Source: an uncultured Bacteroidota bacterium (GTDB lineage Bacteria; Bacteroidota; Bacteroidia; Chitinophagales; Chitinophagaceae). Taken from it: a stretch of DNA of 64,000 nucleotides. Position 1 is the stretch's first letter. The number at the start of each line of letters is the position of its first letter. Made by a program: the position numbers and the translations under genes. Under the pieces are notes generated by a model, which saw only the letters and a program-made list of their open reading frames with translations, was not told the origin of the DNA and ran no database searches. Positions 15,498 through 22,866 of this stretch are shown in pieces. The stretch is taken from positions 86,199 through 150,198 of the forward strand of contig CALEZD010000077.1 in assembly GCA_937928385.1 (NCBI GenBank), in the 5' to 3' direction.

Positions 15498-15501
15498 CAT
15501 A

Positions 15502-16926
15502 ATGTATCTCGCAAAGGCTAAGCAAAATGCTATTAAGTGGATGGTGCTGCTTGACTATATGTCAGCACTGGCCGCCTGGCTTTTGTTTTGGGGATACAGG
15601 CATTATGCACTGGGCGACCTGAGTTACTGGGCTTCCTGGAGCATTTTCGGTACCCGGGACTTTATCATGAGCCTGCTGATAATACCCGGCGGATGGCTGC
15701 TGTTGTATATGCTTTCAGGTACCTACTTCGACCTGTACCGCAAATCGAGGCTCGACGAAATTAACCGCACACTTATATCCTGTATACTGGGCAGTATTTT
15801 GGTGTCATTGTCCATCTTTGCCAACGATGCCGAAGACTATTCTTATTTTATCAGGACAACAGGCAGGTACCTGTTTATTCATACTGCCACTACTCTTATA
15901 GTACGATTGTTGTTGCTCAACAGGGTGAAGAATAATCTTATAAAAGGCAAAGTAGGTTTCAGCACTTTGATTATTGGCGGCAACCAGAAAGCCATAGATT
16001 TATATAAGAGTATAACAGGCAGCAGGAAGGCATTGGGCAATGTGTTCAAAGGCTTTATTTACTCCACTAAAGAAAATGGTAACGGAATGAGTAAGTTCCT
16101 GCCGCAACTGGGGCACTTGTCTGAATTGGAGGATATTATTGACGAGTATGAAATAGAAGAAGTTATCATAGCAGTAGATACATCAGAACACCACCTGCTG
16201 GAGAATATATTGAGCAGGCTGAGTTACAGGCCGGTTGTTATAAAAATTCAGCCTGATATTTATGATATAATATCAGGTTCGGTAAAAACCAGCAATGTGT
16301 ACGATGCTGTACTCATTCATGTGTACCCCGACCTTATGCCCGACTGGCAGCGGGTGTGCAAACGCGCTATAGATATCATAGCGTCGCTTACGGCTCTAAT
16401 TGTCTTATCTCCATTCCTATTGTTTGCAGCATTACGCGTCAAATTGTCTTCACCCGGCGCTGTTATCTACAAGCAGCAGCGCATCGGGTTATTTGGTGAG
16501 CCGTTTTATATTTATAAGTTCAGGTCGATGTTCACCAATGCGGAAAAAGATGGCCCCGCTTTGTCCAGTCATGAAGACCCGCGTATCACACCCTGGGGAC
16601 GTTTTATGCGCAAATGGCGCATAGACGAATTGCCGCAATTTTACAATATTCTTAAAGGAGAAATGTCGTTGGTAGGCCCCAGGCCCGAAAGGCAGTTTTT
16701 TATAGATCGTATTATCGCTACGCACCCGCATTATAAATACCTGCACAAAGTAAAGCCAGGCCTCACCTCCTGGGGTATGGTACAGTTTGGCTATGCAGAG
16801 AATGTGGATGAAATGGTAGAGCGTATGAAGTATGACCTGCTTTATATTGAAAACTGCAGCCTGGCGCTGGATATTAAAATAATGATGTACACGCTTATGG
16901 TTATCTTCCAGGGCAGAGGAAAGTAA
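15502..16926 (+). CDS. Exopolysaccharide polyprenyl glycosylphosphotransferase (WcaJ/WbaP-like)
   Basis: A 474-residue initiating sugar-phosphate transferase that moves a hexose-1-phosphate onto undecaprenyl phosphate at the inner membrane. The N-terminus has four to five membrane helices, the middle (about 140-260) a CoA-binding-like nucleotide fold, and the C-terminal third the catalytic Bac_transf domain with KRAIDIIASLTALIVLSPF, QQRIGLFGEPFYIYKFRSM and DELPQFYNILKGEMSLVGPR. A second, shorter paralogue lies at 41.8 kb by the polysaccharide cluster. The stop codon directly abuts the stop of the convergent response-regulator gene. Confidence 0.93.
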   Translation: MYLAKAKQNAIKWMVLLDYMSALAAWLLFWGYRHYALGDLSYWASWSIFGTRDFIMSLLIIPGGWLLLYMLSGTYFDLYRKSRLDEINRTLISCILGSILVSLSIFANDAEDYSYFIRTTGRYLFIHTATTLIVRLLLLNRVKNNLIKGKVGFSTLIIGGNQKAIDLYKSITGSRKALGNVFKGFIYSTKENGNGMSKFLPQLGHLSELEDIIDEYEIEEVIIAVDTSEHHLLENILSRLSYRPVVIKIQPDIYDIISGSVKTSNVYDAVLIHVYPDLMPDWQRVCKRAIDIIASLTALIVLSPFLLFAALRVKLSSPGAVIYKQQRIGLFGEPFYIYKFRSMFTNAEKDGPALSSHEDPRITPWGRFMRKWRIDELPQFYNILKGEMSLVGPRPERQFFIDRIIATHPHYKYLHKVKPGLTSWGMVQFGYAENVDEMVERMKYDLLYIENCSLALDIKIMMYTLMVIFQGRGK

Positions 16927-17352
16927 TTACCGGCTCCCTACTATAACTTTGATAGTATTCAGTGTCTCCTCATTGAGCGGTTTATTGAGAAATTTCTTTA
17001 CGTACGGGTTCTGTTCCGCTGTCTGTATATCGTCTTCGTTCAGCGATGTACTGAGTATAAATACAGTGGTATTGGCCCTTGTCATTTCAGGCAGTTCAGC
17101 ATATTTTTCCAGGAATTCAAAACCATTCATTTCCGGCATATTAATATCCAGTAGAATTACTTCGGGTAGCATACCTGCGCCTTGTGCAGCAGTTGATAGA
17201 TATTTCAATGCTTCAACTGCAGAAGGCATCTGCAGAATGTCTTCTGCAAAATGGTATTTGCGAATAGTTTTCTCGGCTATATAGCGGTCTATCTGGTTGT
17301 CATCTACAACCATTATTTTCCTGAAAACCATATCAGGGGTTTCTTCTGTCAT
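16927..17352 (-). CDS. Single-domain response regulator (CheY-like)
   Basis: A 141-residue receiver domain with no output domain. The acidic pocket is MVVDDN (Asp17/18), the phosphoacceptor is Asp69 in VILLDINMPEMNGFEF, and the conserved Ser/Thr (ILSTS) and Lys (FLNKPL) follow. Its ATG overlaps the last base of the histidine kinase stop codon, so the pair is translationally coupled and almost certainly a cognate two-component system. Output must be by protein contact, or by phosphotransfer to another protein. Confidence 0.93.
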   Translation of the reverse strand: MTEETPDMVFRKIMVVDDNQIDRYIAEKTIRKYHFAEDILQMPSAVEALKYLSTAAQGAGMLPEVILLDINMPEMNGFEFLEKYAELPEMTRANTTVFILSTSLNEDDIQTAEQNPYVKKFLNKPLNEETLNTIKVIVGSR

Positions 17353-18872
17353 TACTTTTGGGCTTTGTTATTAATAGTGGGCAGATATATTGTAAAGTCA
17401 GAACCTTTGCCTGGTTCTGAAGTGAGTTGTATGGTGCCGTTCAATTTTTCTACTGTTTCTTTTACAATGTACAGGCCTATGCCTGTACCCTCTGACATAA
17501 CTGATGCACGATAAAACATGTCGAATACTTTTTCATGTTTGTCTTTGCTGATGCCAATACCATTGTCTTGTATCGCAATGGTTACACCAGCGCTATGGGG
17601 CTGTATAGAAATATTTACATAAGGGTTTGGCTTTTCGGGGTCGTGGTAGCGAAGCGCATTGGCCAGCAGGTTGCTGACAATCATTTTTATCCTGCTTTTG
17701 TCAGAGTGCAAGATGGCTTTTTTACTGACCTCTATGGTAATCTTTACATTGCTGTTGCCGGCATTCATAAACCTCAGGTCGCGCACTATATCACTTACCA
17801 GTTCATTAAAATCTATTTTTTCGCTCTCTACCTGTACCCTGGCGTTTCTTGAATAGTTGAGAATGTCCAGCACAAAACCATCCAGTTTCTTCACACTGCT
17901 CTTCAGCATACCCAGCAATTCCAGTATACTGTCTTCATTGGTTTCAGTTTCTGCAAATTCAATTACCCCCAGGATAGAAGACAATGGGGCACGCAGGTCG
18001 TGAGAAACACTATACACAAAACGGTCGAGCTCCATGTTTGTCTTCTTCAGTATTTCATTCGATTCCTCGAGGGCCTGCTCGTATTTGTATTGTTCAGTTA
18101 TATCTCTGAAGTTGGATACAATACCATTGATGGCAGGGTCGTGCAGCAGGTTGGTGCTTACCCGCTCACACCATATCACGGTGCCATCTTTTTTTAGTGT
18201 ACGGTACACGATTTTCTGGGGTAGGCTTGGCGTGTTTTTTACATTATTAATAAATTCCCTGATTCTTTCTTTTTCTTCAGGATGGGAGAAATGCATGGAT
18301 TTCAAGCCAATTATCTCTTCAGGTTTAAAACCTGTCAGCCTGTATACCGAATCGCTGATAAAGATGATGTTCATGTCCTTATCTGCTACTACTATTACAT
18401 CCGATGAGTTTTCTATCAGTGAACGGAACCTGTTTTCACTGTCTCTTAATGCCTGTTCTGTTTTAATACGTTCAGTAATGTCCCTGAAGTTGACCACAAT
18501 ACCCTTGATAGCGGGGTCATCCAGGAAATTGATGGCTACGCCATCACACCATATCACCGTACCGTCTTTTTTTATTCGCCGGTAAATAATACTGATTGGT
18601 TTGCCGGGATTTTTAATGACATTCTGCACATGTTTTTCCAGCATCGCTCTGTCTTCAGGATGAACATAATTCAGTGTACGTACGCCTATTACCTCTTCGG
18701 GGGTTTGCTCCATTATACGGTACAGAGAGTCGCTGGCAAAAACAGGAACTGAATTTTCGTCCACTACCATTATCGCGTCCGCACTATGTTCTATCAGCGA
18801 GCGGAATTTATGCTCACTGGCTTTCAGCGCTTCCTCTTCTGCGTAACGGTCAACTATTGTTTGGTTACTCAT
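17352..18872 (-). CDS. PAS-PAS sensor histidine kinase
   Basis: A 506-residue soluble kinase without transmembrane helices. Two PAS/PAC modules lie at about residues 21-137 and 146-265 and are clearly duplicates: FRSLIE, then KKDGTVIWC, then IV-NFRDITE recur in both. The HisKA helix has SVSHDLRAPLSSILG with phosphoacceptor His291. The HATPase domain shows the N box (NLLANALRYHD), G1 (IQDNGIGIS) and G2 (EGTGIGLYIV). The likely signal is cytoplasmic, such as redox, a ligand or a small molecule, but no cofactor-binding residue is evident. It is followed by its response regulator with a one-base overlap. Confidence 0.94.
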   Translation of the reverse strand: MSNQTIVDRYAEEEALKASEHKFRSLIEHSADAIMVVDENSVPVFASDSLYRIMEQTPEEVIGVRTLNYVHPEDRAMLEKHVQNVIKNPGKPISIIYRRIKKDGTVIWCDGVAINFLDDPAIKGIVVNFRDITERIKTEQALRDSENRFRSLIENSSDVIVVADKDMNIIFISDSVYRLTGFKPEEIIGLKSMHFSHPEEKERIREFINNVKNTPSLPQKIVYRTLKKDGTVIWCERVSTNLLHDPAINGIVSNFRDITEQYKYEQALEESNEILKKTNMELDRFVYSVSHDLRAPLSSILGVIEFAETETNEDSILELLGMLKSSVKKLDGFVLDILNYSRNARVQVESEKIDFNELVSDIVRDLRFMNAGNSNVKITIEVSKKAILHSDKSRIKMIVSNLLANALRYHDPEKPNPYVNISIQPHSAGVTIAIQDNGIGISKDKHEKVFDMFYRASVMSEGTGIGLYIVKETVEKLNGTIQLTSEPGKGSDFTIYLPTINNKAQK

Positions 18873-19146
18873 CGGTAAATATGCATTACCCCAGGTTATT
18901 TTCAGTAGATACGTTCAATGAGTGATAATAATAAAAATTAACACGCTTGCGTTTGCACCGATAATGCCACCCGGAAACTCTGCCAATATTCTGTTTAATA
19001 AAATTATCCCTAAGAATATGTATGTTTCAACAAGATAAACATCAGCACGATTAATTCCAACACATTATAAAAACCATCAAACATTAAAATTGTTCGAAAT
19101 TTTTAATAGGTTTCAATCTTTATGCGAAAAATGCTGTTGCCACAAA

Positions 19147-20496
19147 TTAAACTGTAGCTGTAGGGAATAGCAGCCCGTTGTTTACATTCAGGTATTCTAT
19201 TGCTTCGCCTGTTACAAAAACACTTCCCGTTATAAGCAAGGCATCATCTTTGCCCAGTGCTTCGCGGGCGGTGCGTACAGCATCTGCTACACTACTATAT
19301 GCCCCCCCCCGCAGGTCAAAAGCGGCTGCTGATTGTTGCAACTGTGTGGCTGGTAATGCCCGGGGAATATCTGCGTTGCAGAAGTAGTAAATATTGTCTT
19401 TAGGAAATAATGCTAACGCAGCCTGGATATCCTTGTCTTTGACAAAGCCTGTCACTATATGTTTAGTAGCAGCTTTAATATTGCCCCACTGTTTCATGGC
19501 GCCTGTAAGGCCGGCTGGGTTATGGGCTACATCAGCTATTATTAGTGGTTCGTCCTGCAATACATCCCACCTGCCGCGCAGGCCTGTTAGTTTCTTTACA
19601 TTGGATAAAGCAGACAGTGTCACATCCAGTGGCAGTTCAGCCATGCCTGTTGAAACAAGTACTTCCCTTGCTGCCAGTACTGTTTTAATATTAGCTGCCT
19701 GGTAGTCGCCCAGCAGGTCGGTGGCCAGGTCGTGCATCTCTCTACGCGCCCTGTGTATAGTTTTGAAGGACTGGTATTGCAGGTTGCTGCCTGTACGCAC
19801 CATATCCCACATGCTTTCTGCAAAGTAGAGTACACTTTGTTTGTGTACCGAGTGTTCAAAAAATACCTTTTCTGTTTCTGGATGCTGTTCCCCAATTACC
19901 ACGGGTACGCCGGGTTTGATAATCCCGGCTTTTTCACCGGCAATTTCAGCCAGTGTATTGCCCAGGAAATCTGTATGGTCGTAACCAATATTGGTGATGA
20001 TGGATAGCAATGGCGTAATGATATTTGTACTATCCAGCCTGCCGCCCATACCTGTTTCTATTATGGCTATATCCACCTCTTGCTCTGCAAAGGCGGCAAA
20101 AGCCATTGCCACGGTTATTTCAAAAAAAGAGGGCTCTACTTCTTCAATAATGTTTTTGTTGGCAGCTACAAAATCCACTACCCATTCTTTGCTTACCGGT
20201 TCACCATCTATGCGTATTCGTTCCCTGAAATCAACCAGGTGTGGTGAGGTGTATAGCCCAACTCTGTACCCCGCACTCTGGAAGACAGCCGCAAGCAGAT
20301 GGCTTACACTGCCTTTGCCATTGGTACCGGCTATATGTATGCTTTTGAAACGCTCCTGGGGGTTGCCTAAATGCCCGCACAGCTTTATGGTGTTGTCCAG
20401 GTCTTTCTTAAATGCAGCCGCACCTATGCGTGTAAACATAGGCAGCTGTTCGTATAAATAGTTTACAGTTTGCTCGTAGTTAGTTGATGCTTGCAT
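19147..20496 (-). CDS. folC: Bifunctional dihydrofolate synthase/folylpolyglutamate synthase
   Basis: ATP-dependent ligase adding glutamate to dihydropteroate and folates. The 449 residues from ATG at 20496 (MQASTNYEQTVNYLYEQLP) include the Mur-ligase P-loop HIAGTNGKGSVSHLL, TSPHLVDFRERI, and IIETGMGGRLDSTNII. A longer reading from 20523 would overlap tonB, so the ATG 4 bp after the tonB stop is preferred. The coding strand has a run of nine G (window C9 at 19302-19310) near the C-terminus, an unusual slippage-prone tract. It is the second gene of a tonB-folC operon. Confidence 0.93.
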   Translation of the reverse strand: MQASTNYEQTVNYLYEQLPMFTRIGAAAFKKDLDNTIKLCGHLGNPQERFKSIHIAGTNGKGSVSHLLAAVFQSAGYRVGLYTSPHLVDFRERIRIDGEPVSKEWVVDFVAANKNIIEEVEPSFFEITVAMAFAAFAEQEVDIAIIETGMGGRLDSTNIITPLLSIITNIGYDHTDFLGNTLAEIAGEKAGIIKPGVPVVIGEQHPETEKVFFEHSVHKQSVLYFAESMWDMVRTGSNLQYQSFKTIHRARREMHDLATDLLGDYQAANIKTVLAAREVLVSTGMAELPLDVTLSALSNVKKLTGLRGRWDVLQDEPLIIADVAHNPAGLTGAMKQWGNIKAATKHIVTGFVKDKDIQAALALFPKDNIYYFCNADIPRALPATQLQQSAAAFDLRGGAYSSVADAVRTAREALGKDDALLITGSVFVTGEAIEYLNVNNGLLFPTATV

Positions 20497-20500
20497 TACC

Positions 20501-21337
20501 TCAGGAACGGGTTTTGAATACAAAGGTAATATTCCCGAACTGTTCTTCAGGGGCAGTTGCGCTTTTATTAAAACGGATGCTGTTTACTTTTTTCAGGGCC
20601 AGCTCTCTCAACTGAGGGCTGCTGGATGAAACAATACGTTTGTTCGTGATATTCCCGGCCTGGTTAACGGTAATACGCACTATAACAGTACCACCCTCTT
20701 TAAATTCAGCCTCCCGGGGTGGAAATGCTACTATGCTGCGCCCTTTAATGTCGTGGTTAATCCCACCACCACTGCCTGGCGTACCTTCGTAATTGTCTGC
20801 GCCGGGAGTACCTCCGGGTACGCCACGGTCTCCGTTGCCCGTAGTGTTGCCTTCACTGCTGCCTTTGGCATCAGTAGTGGCATTGTTACCGCCTGTCCCT
20901 GTGCTGCCCCCGTAAACATACCGGGCTTTCTGCTGTGTGTTATTGCTGTTAGCCGGGCGGTCGCTGCGGTTGCGTGTATTATTGTTAGCTGTATTATTTG
21001 TATTGGTGGTTTTTTTTGTTTCGGTGGTATTCACTGCAGGAGCGTCCGGGTCATTGCTTTCCAGCACATTGGCAGGCAGGTCTGTATTAGCTATGCTACT
21101 TGCACTGGTAGTAGCCGCATTGTCCGGCGCAGGTTCTCCAATGGCCATGGGTTGGTCTATACCATAGCCATCGGCAGAAGTGCCCAGGTTTACTTCTATC
21201 CCCAGTTCCTCTATTTTTTCTATCTGCGGTGGACTGTAAGTGATAAAAAAGAACAGCAGCAGCAATACGATATGTATCCCGGCCGTCCATATAGCGGCCT
21301 TGCTGTCAACTGCGGGTTGTTCCTGTGCTACACTCAT
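20501..21337 (-). CDS. tonB: Energy transducer TonB
   Basis: A 278-residue inner-membrane protein that would pass ExbBD energy to outer-membrane receptors such as the one at 1.3-3.6 kb. One transmembrane helix (about residues 16-36, GIHIVLLLLFFFITY) is followed by a long disordered periplasmic linker rich in Asn, Thr and Gly (about 70-195) instead of the usual Pro-rich spacer, and by the TonB C-terminal fold (GGTVIVRITVNQAGNITNKR to the end). exbB and exbD are not adjacent; the upstream gene is a radical SAM enzyme. A weak TAACTTTC promoter lies upstream. Confidence 0.9.
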   Translation of the reverse strand: MSVAQEQPAVDSKAAIWTAGIHIVLLLLFFFITYSPPQIEKIEELGIEVNLGTSADGYGIDQPMAIGEPAPDNAATTSASSIANTDLPANVLESNDPDAPAVNTTETKKTTNTNNTANNNTRNRSDRPANSNNTQQKARYVYGGSTGTGGNNATTDAKGSSEGNTTGNGDRGVPGGTPGADNYEGTPGSGGGINHDIKGRSIVAFPPREAEFKEGGTVIVRITVNQAGNITNKRIVSSSSPQLRELALKKVNSIRFNKSATAPEEQFGNITFVFKTRS

Positions 21338-21370
21338 TATTGTTTAAAAGTAAAAAAATGATTGCAATGA

Positions 21371-21378
21371 GAAAGTTA
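21371..21378 (-). promoter_or_regulatory. TAACTTTC promoter-like element for tonB-folC
   Basis: Seven of eight bases match TAnnTTTG on the minus strand, 33 nt before the tonB ATG. A TTA, not TTG, is at the expected -33 position. Confidence 0.4.
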
Positions 21379-21409
21379 ATGTATTCGATTGTTTTAACCG
21401 CTGAATTAA

Positions 21410-22717
21410 TCAATGCGCGAAATCGCTGTCATAATTCACCATACGTTCCGCAGGTGGGTTAAAATAGCCAAACTTCAGTTTCGGGAATTCTTCTCTTATC
21501 AGCTCCATCATCTGTTTTATGCCCATGTACTCCCCTGTATCCGTCACGCCTATTTTGCCCAGGTACCAGTCGGGGTCTATATTAAAGTTGCGCCACTGTA
21601 TCATGCTCAGGTCGGTGTATTTTATCACCTCTCTCAGTGCTTCATATTCATCCACGCTGTCTGTCATACCGGGAAATGCAAAATAGTTCATAGACGCCCA
21701 GCCGCCATATTTGCGTACAATTTTCAGGCTTTCTATTATGTCTTCAAACTGGTAGTTGTTGGGCAGGTAGTAGCGCGTATATATCTCTTTGCGTACAGAG
21801 TTGGTGCTCACGCGTATACTGTTCAGGCCTGCCTGCATCAGTTTTTCCACCGCATCGGGCTTGCTGCCGTTGGTATTGATATTAATGCTGCCTCTTTGTG
21901 TATGCTTGCGTATTTCTATTATACTCTCGCGTATGGTTTCCCACATCAGCAGCGGTTCGCCCTCGCAGCCCTGCCCAAAGCTGATTATTGGGTAGGGTGC
22001 AGTTTGCAGGTGCGGTACTGTGTACTCTACTACCTCTTCAGCAGTTGGTTTGAATGACAGCCTGTCCTGCGGCGAATATATTTCTTCCGTCTCCGGTTGG
22101 AAAGAAATGCATCCTATACAATTTGCATTACATGCGGGTGATATAGGTATGGGACATTCCCAACGGCCCATAAAGTAGTTGCGTGCGGCGGGGCAGTCGT
22201 AAGTGAGGGCGCAGTTATCTGCCAGGTGTTTTACTAACCTGTTGTGCGGGTAGGCTGCTATCATTTTGTCTACGCCGTCCTGTATTTTTTTATCATCGTA
22301 GCCCTTTGCTTCCTGGCGTATATCACTTTCTATACGTACAGCCGTCACGTAAAACTTATCATCGTGCCAGCCGGCAGCAGTGTAGCAATACAAAGGTAGT
22401 GTCTGTGCTTCGGGGGCGCTCTCATAGGCGGCTATATACAGGCTGGTGTGCGCAGGGGGGACAAATGCAGCTACCGCCCATCCTTTATCACAAAGGCGCA
22501 TGTCGCCGGTCTGTACATCTATGCCTATGCCCCTGCGGTCAGGCAATTCATATAACTGTCCTCCATCAGGCAGTTCTATCCATTCTTCTATTTCCACGGG
22601 TATGGCATCCCACCCTGTGCGGCCTATGGCATACAGGCTGGTATCTTCATATATATTACCCTCTCCATCGCTATACAGCAGGTAAGGTGTCGACTTTGGA
22701 TGTTTTATTTCCGGCAC
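21410..22717 (-). CDS. Radical SAM protein of unknown substrate
   Basis: A 435-residue enzyme. The core radical SAM cluster motif CxxxCxxC is CNANCIGC (Cys196, Cys200, Cys203), followed by a TIM-barrel-like region with SFGQGCEGEPLL, ININTNGSKPDAVEKL and SIRVSTNSVRKEIY. Residues 1-165 form an extra N-terminal domain that I cannot place. Three further cysteines just before the core (169, 175, 188) could bind an auxiliary iron-sulfur cluster (inference). It is not a known cofactor synthase such as BioB, LipA or HemN by motif. It is monocistronic with its own promoter 23 nt upstream. Confidence 0.85.
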   Translation of the reverse strand: MPEIKHPKSTPYLLYSDGEGNIYEDTSLYAIGRTGWDAIPVEIEEWIELPDGGQLYELPDRRGIGIDVQTGDMRLCDKGWAVAAFVPPAHTSLYIAAYESAPEAQTLPLYCYTAAGWHDDKFYVTAVRIESDIRQEAKGYDDKKIQDGVDKMIAAYPHNRLVKHLADNCALTYDCPAARNYFMGRWECPIPISPACNANCIGCISFQPETEEIYSPQDRLSFKPTAEEVVEYTVPHLQTAPYPIISFGQGCEGEPLLMWETIRESIIEIRKHTQRGSININTNGSKPDAVEKLMQAGLNSIRVSTNSVRKEIYTRYYLPNNYQFEDIIESLKIVRKYGGWASMNYFAFPGMTDSVDEYEALREVIKYTDLSMIQWRNFNIDPDWYLGKIGVTDTGEYMGIKQMMELIREEFPKLKFGYFNPPAERMVNYDSDFAH

Positions 22718-22740
22718 TTGCTTCAGATTCGATTAAGCTG

Positions 22741-22748
22741 CAAAGTTA
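22741..22748 (-). promoter_or_regulatory. TAACTTTG promoter element for the radical SAM gene
   Basis: Minus-strand TAACTTTG is a perfect TAnnTTTG match, 23 nt before the ATG at 22717. It is identical to the tatC element. Confidence 0.55.
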
Positions 22749-22838
22749 CCTTGATTTTTTGTGAATATGAGCCGGGGTAGCAGGTGGGGCTTATACCTTA
22801 TTTTTCAATTCAAAAAACGCATCCGGGCGCTAAACTCA

Positions 22839-22846
22839 GTATCTTC
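22839..22846 (+). promoter_or_regulatory. TATCTTCG promoter-like element for the T9SS type B protein
   Basis: Seven of eight bases match TAnnTTTG on the plus strand, 20 nt before the ATG at 22867. No TTG was found at -33. Confidence 0.4.
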
Positions 22847-22866
22847 GTACACTTACATTACGCTGA

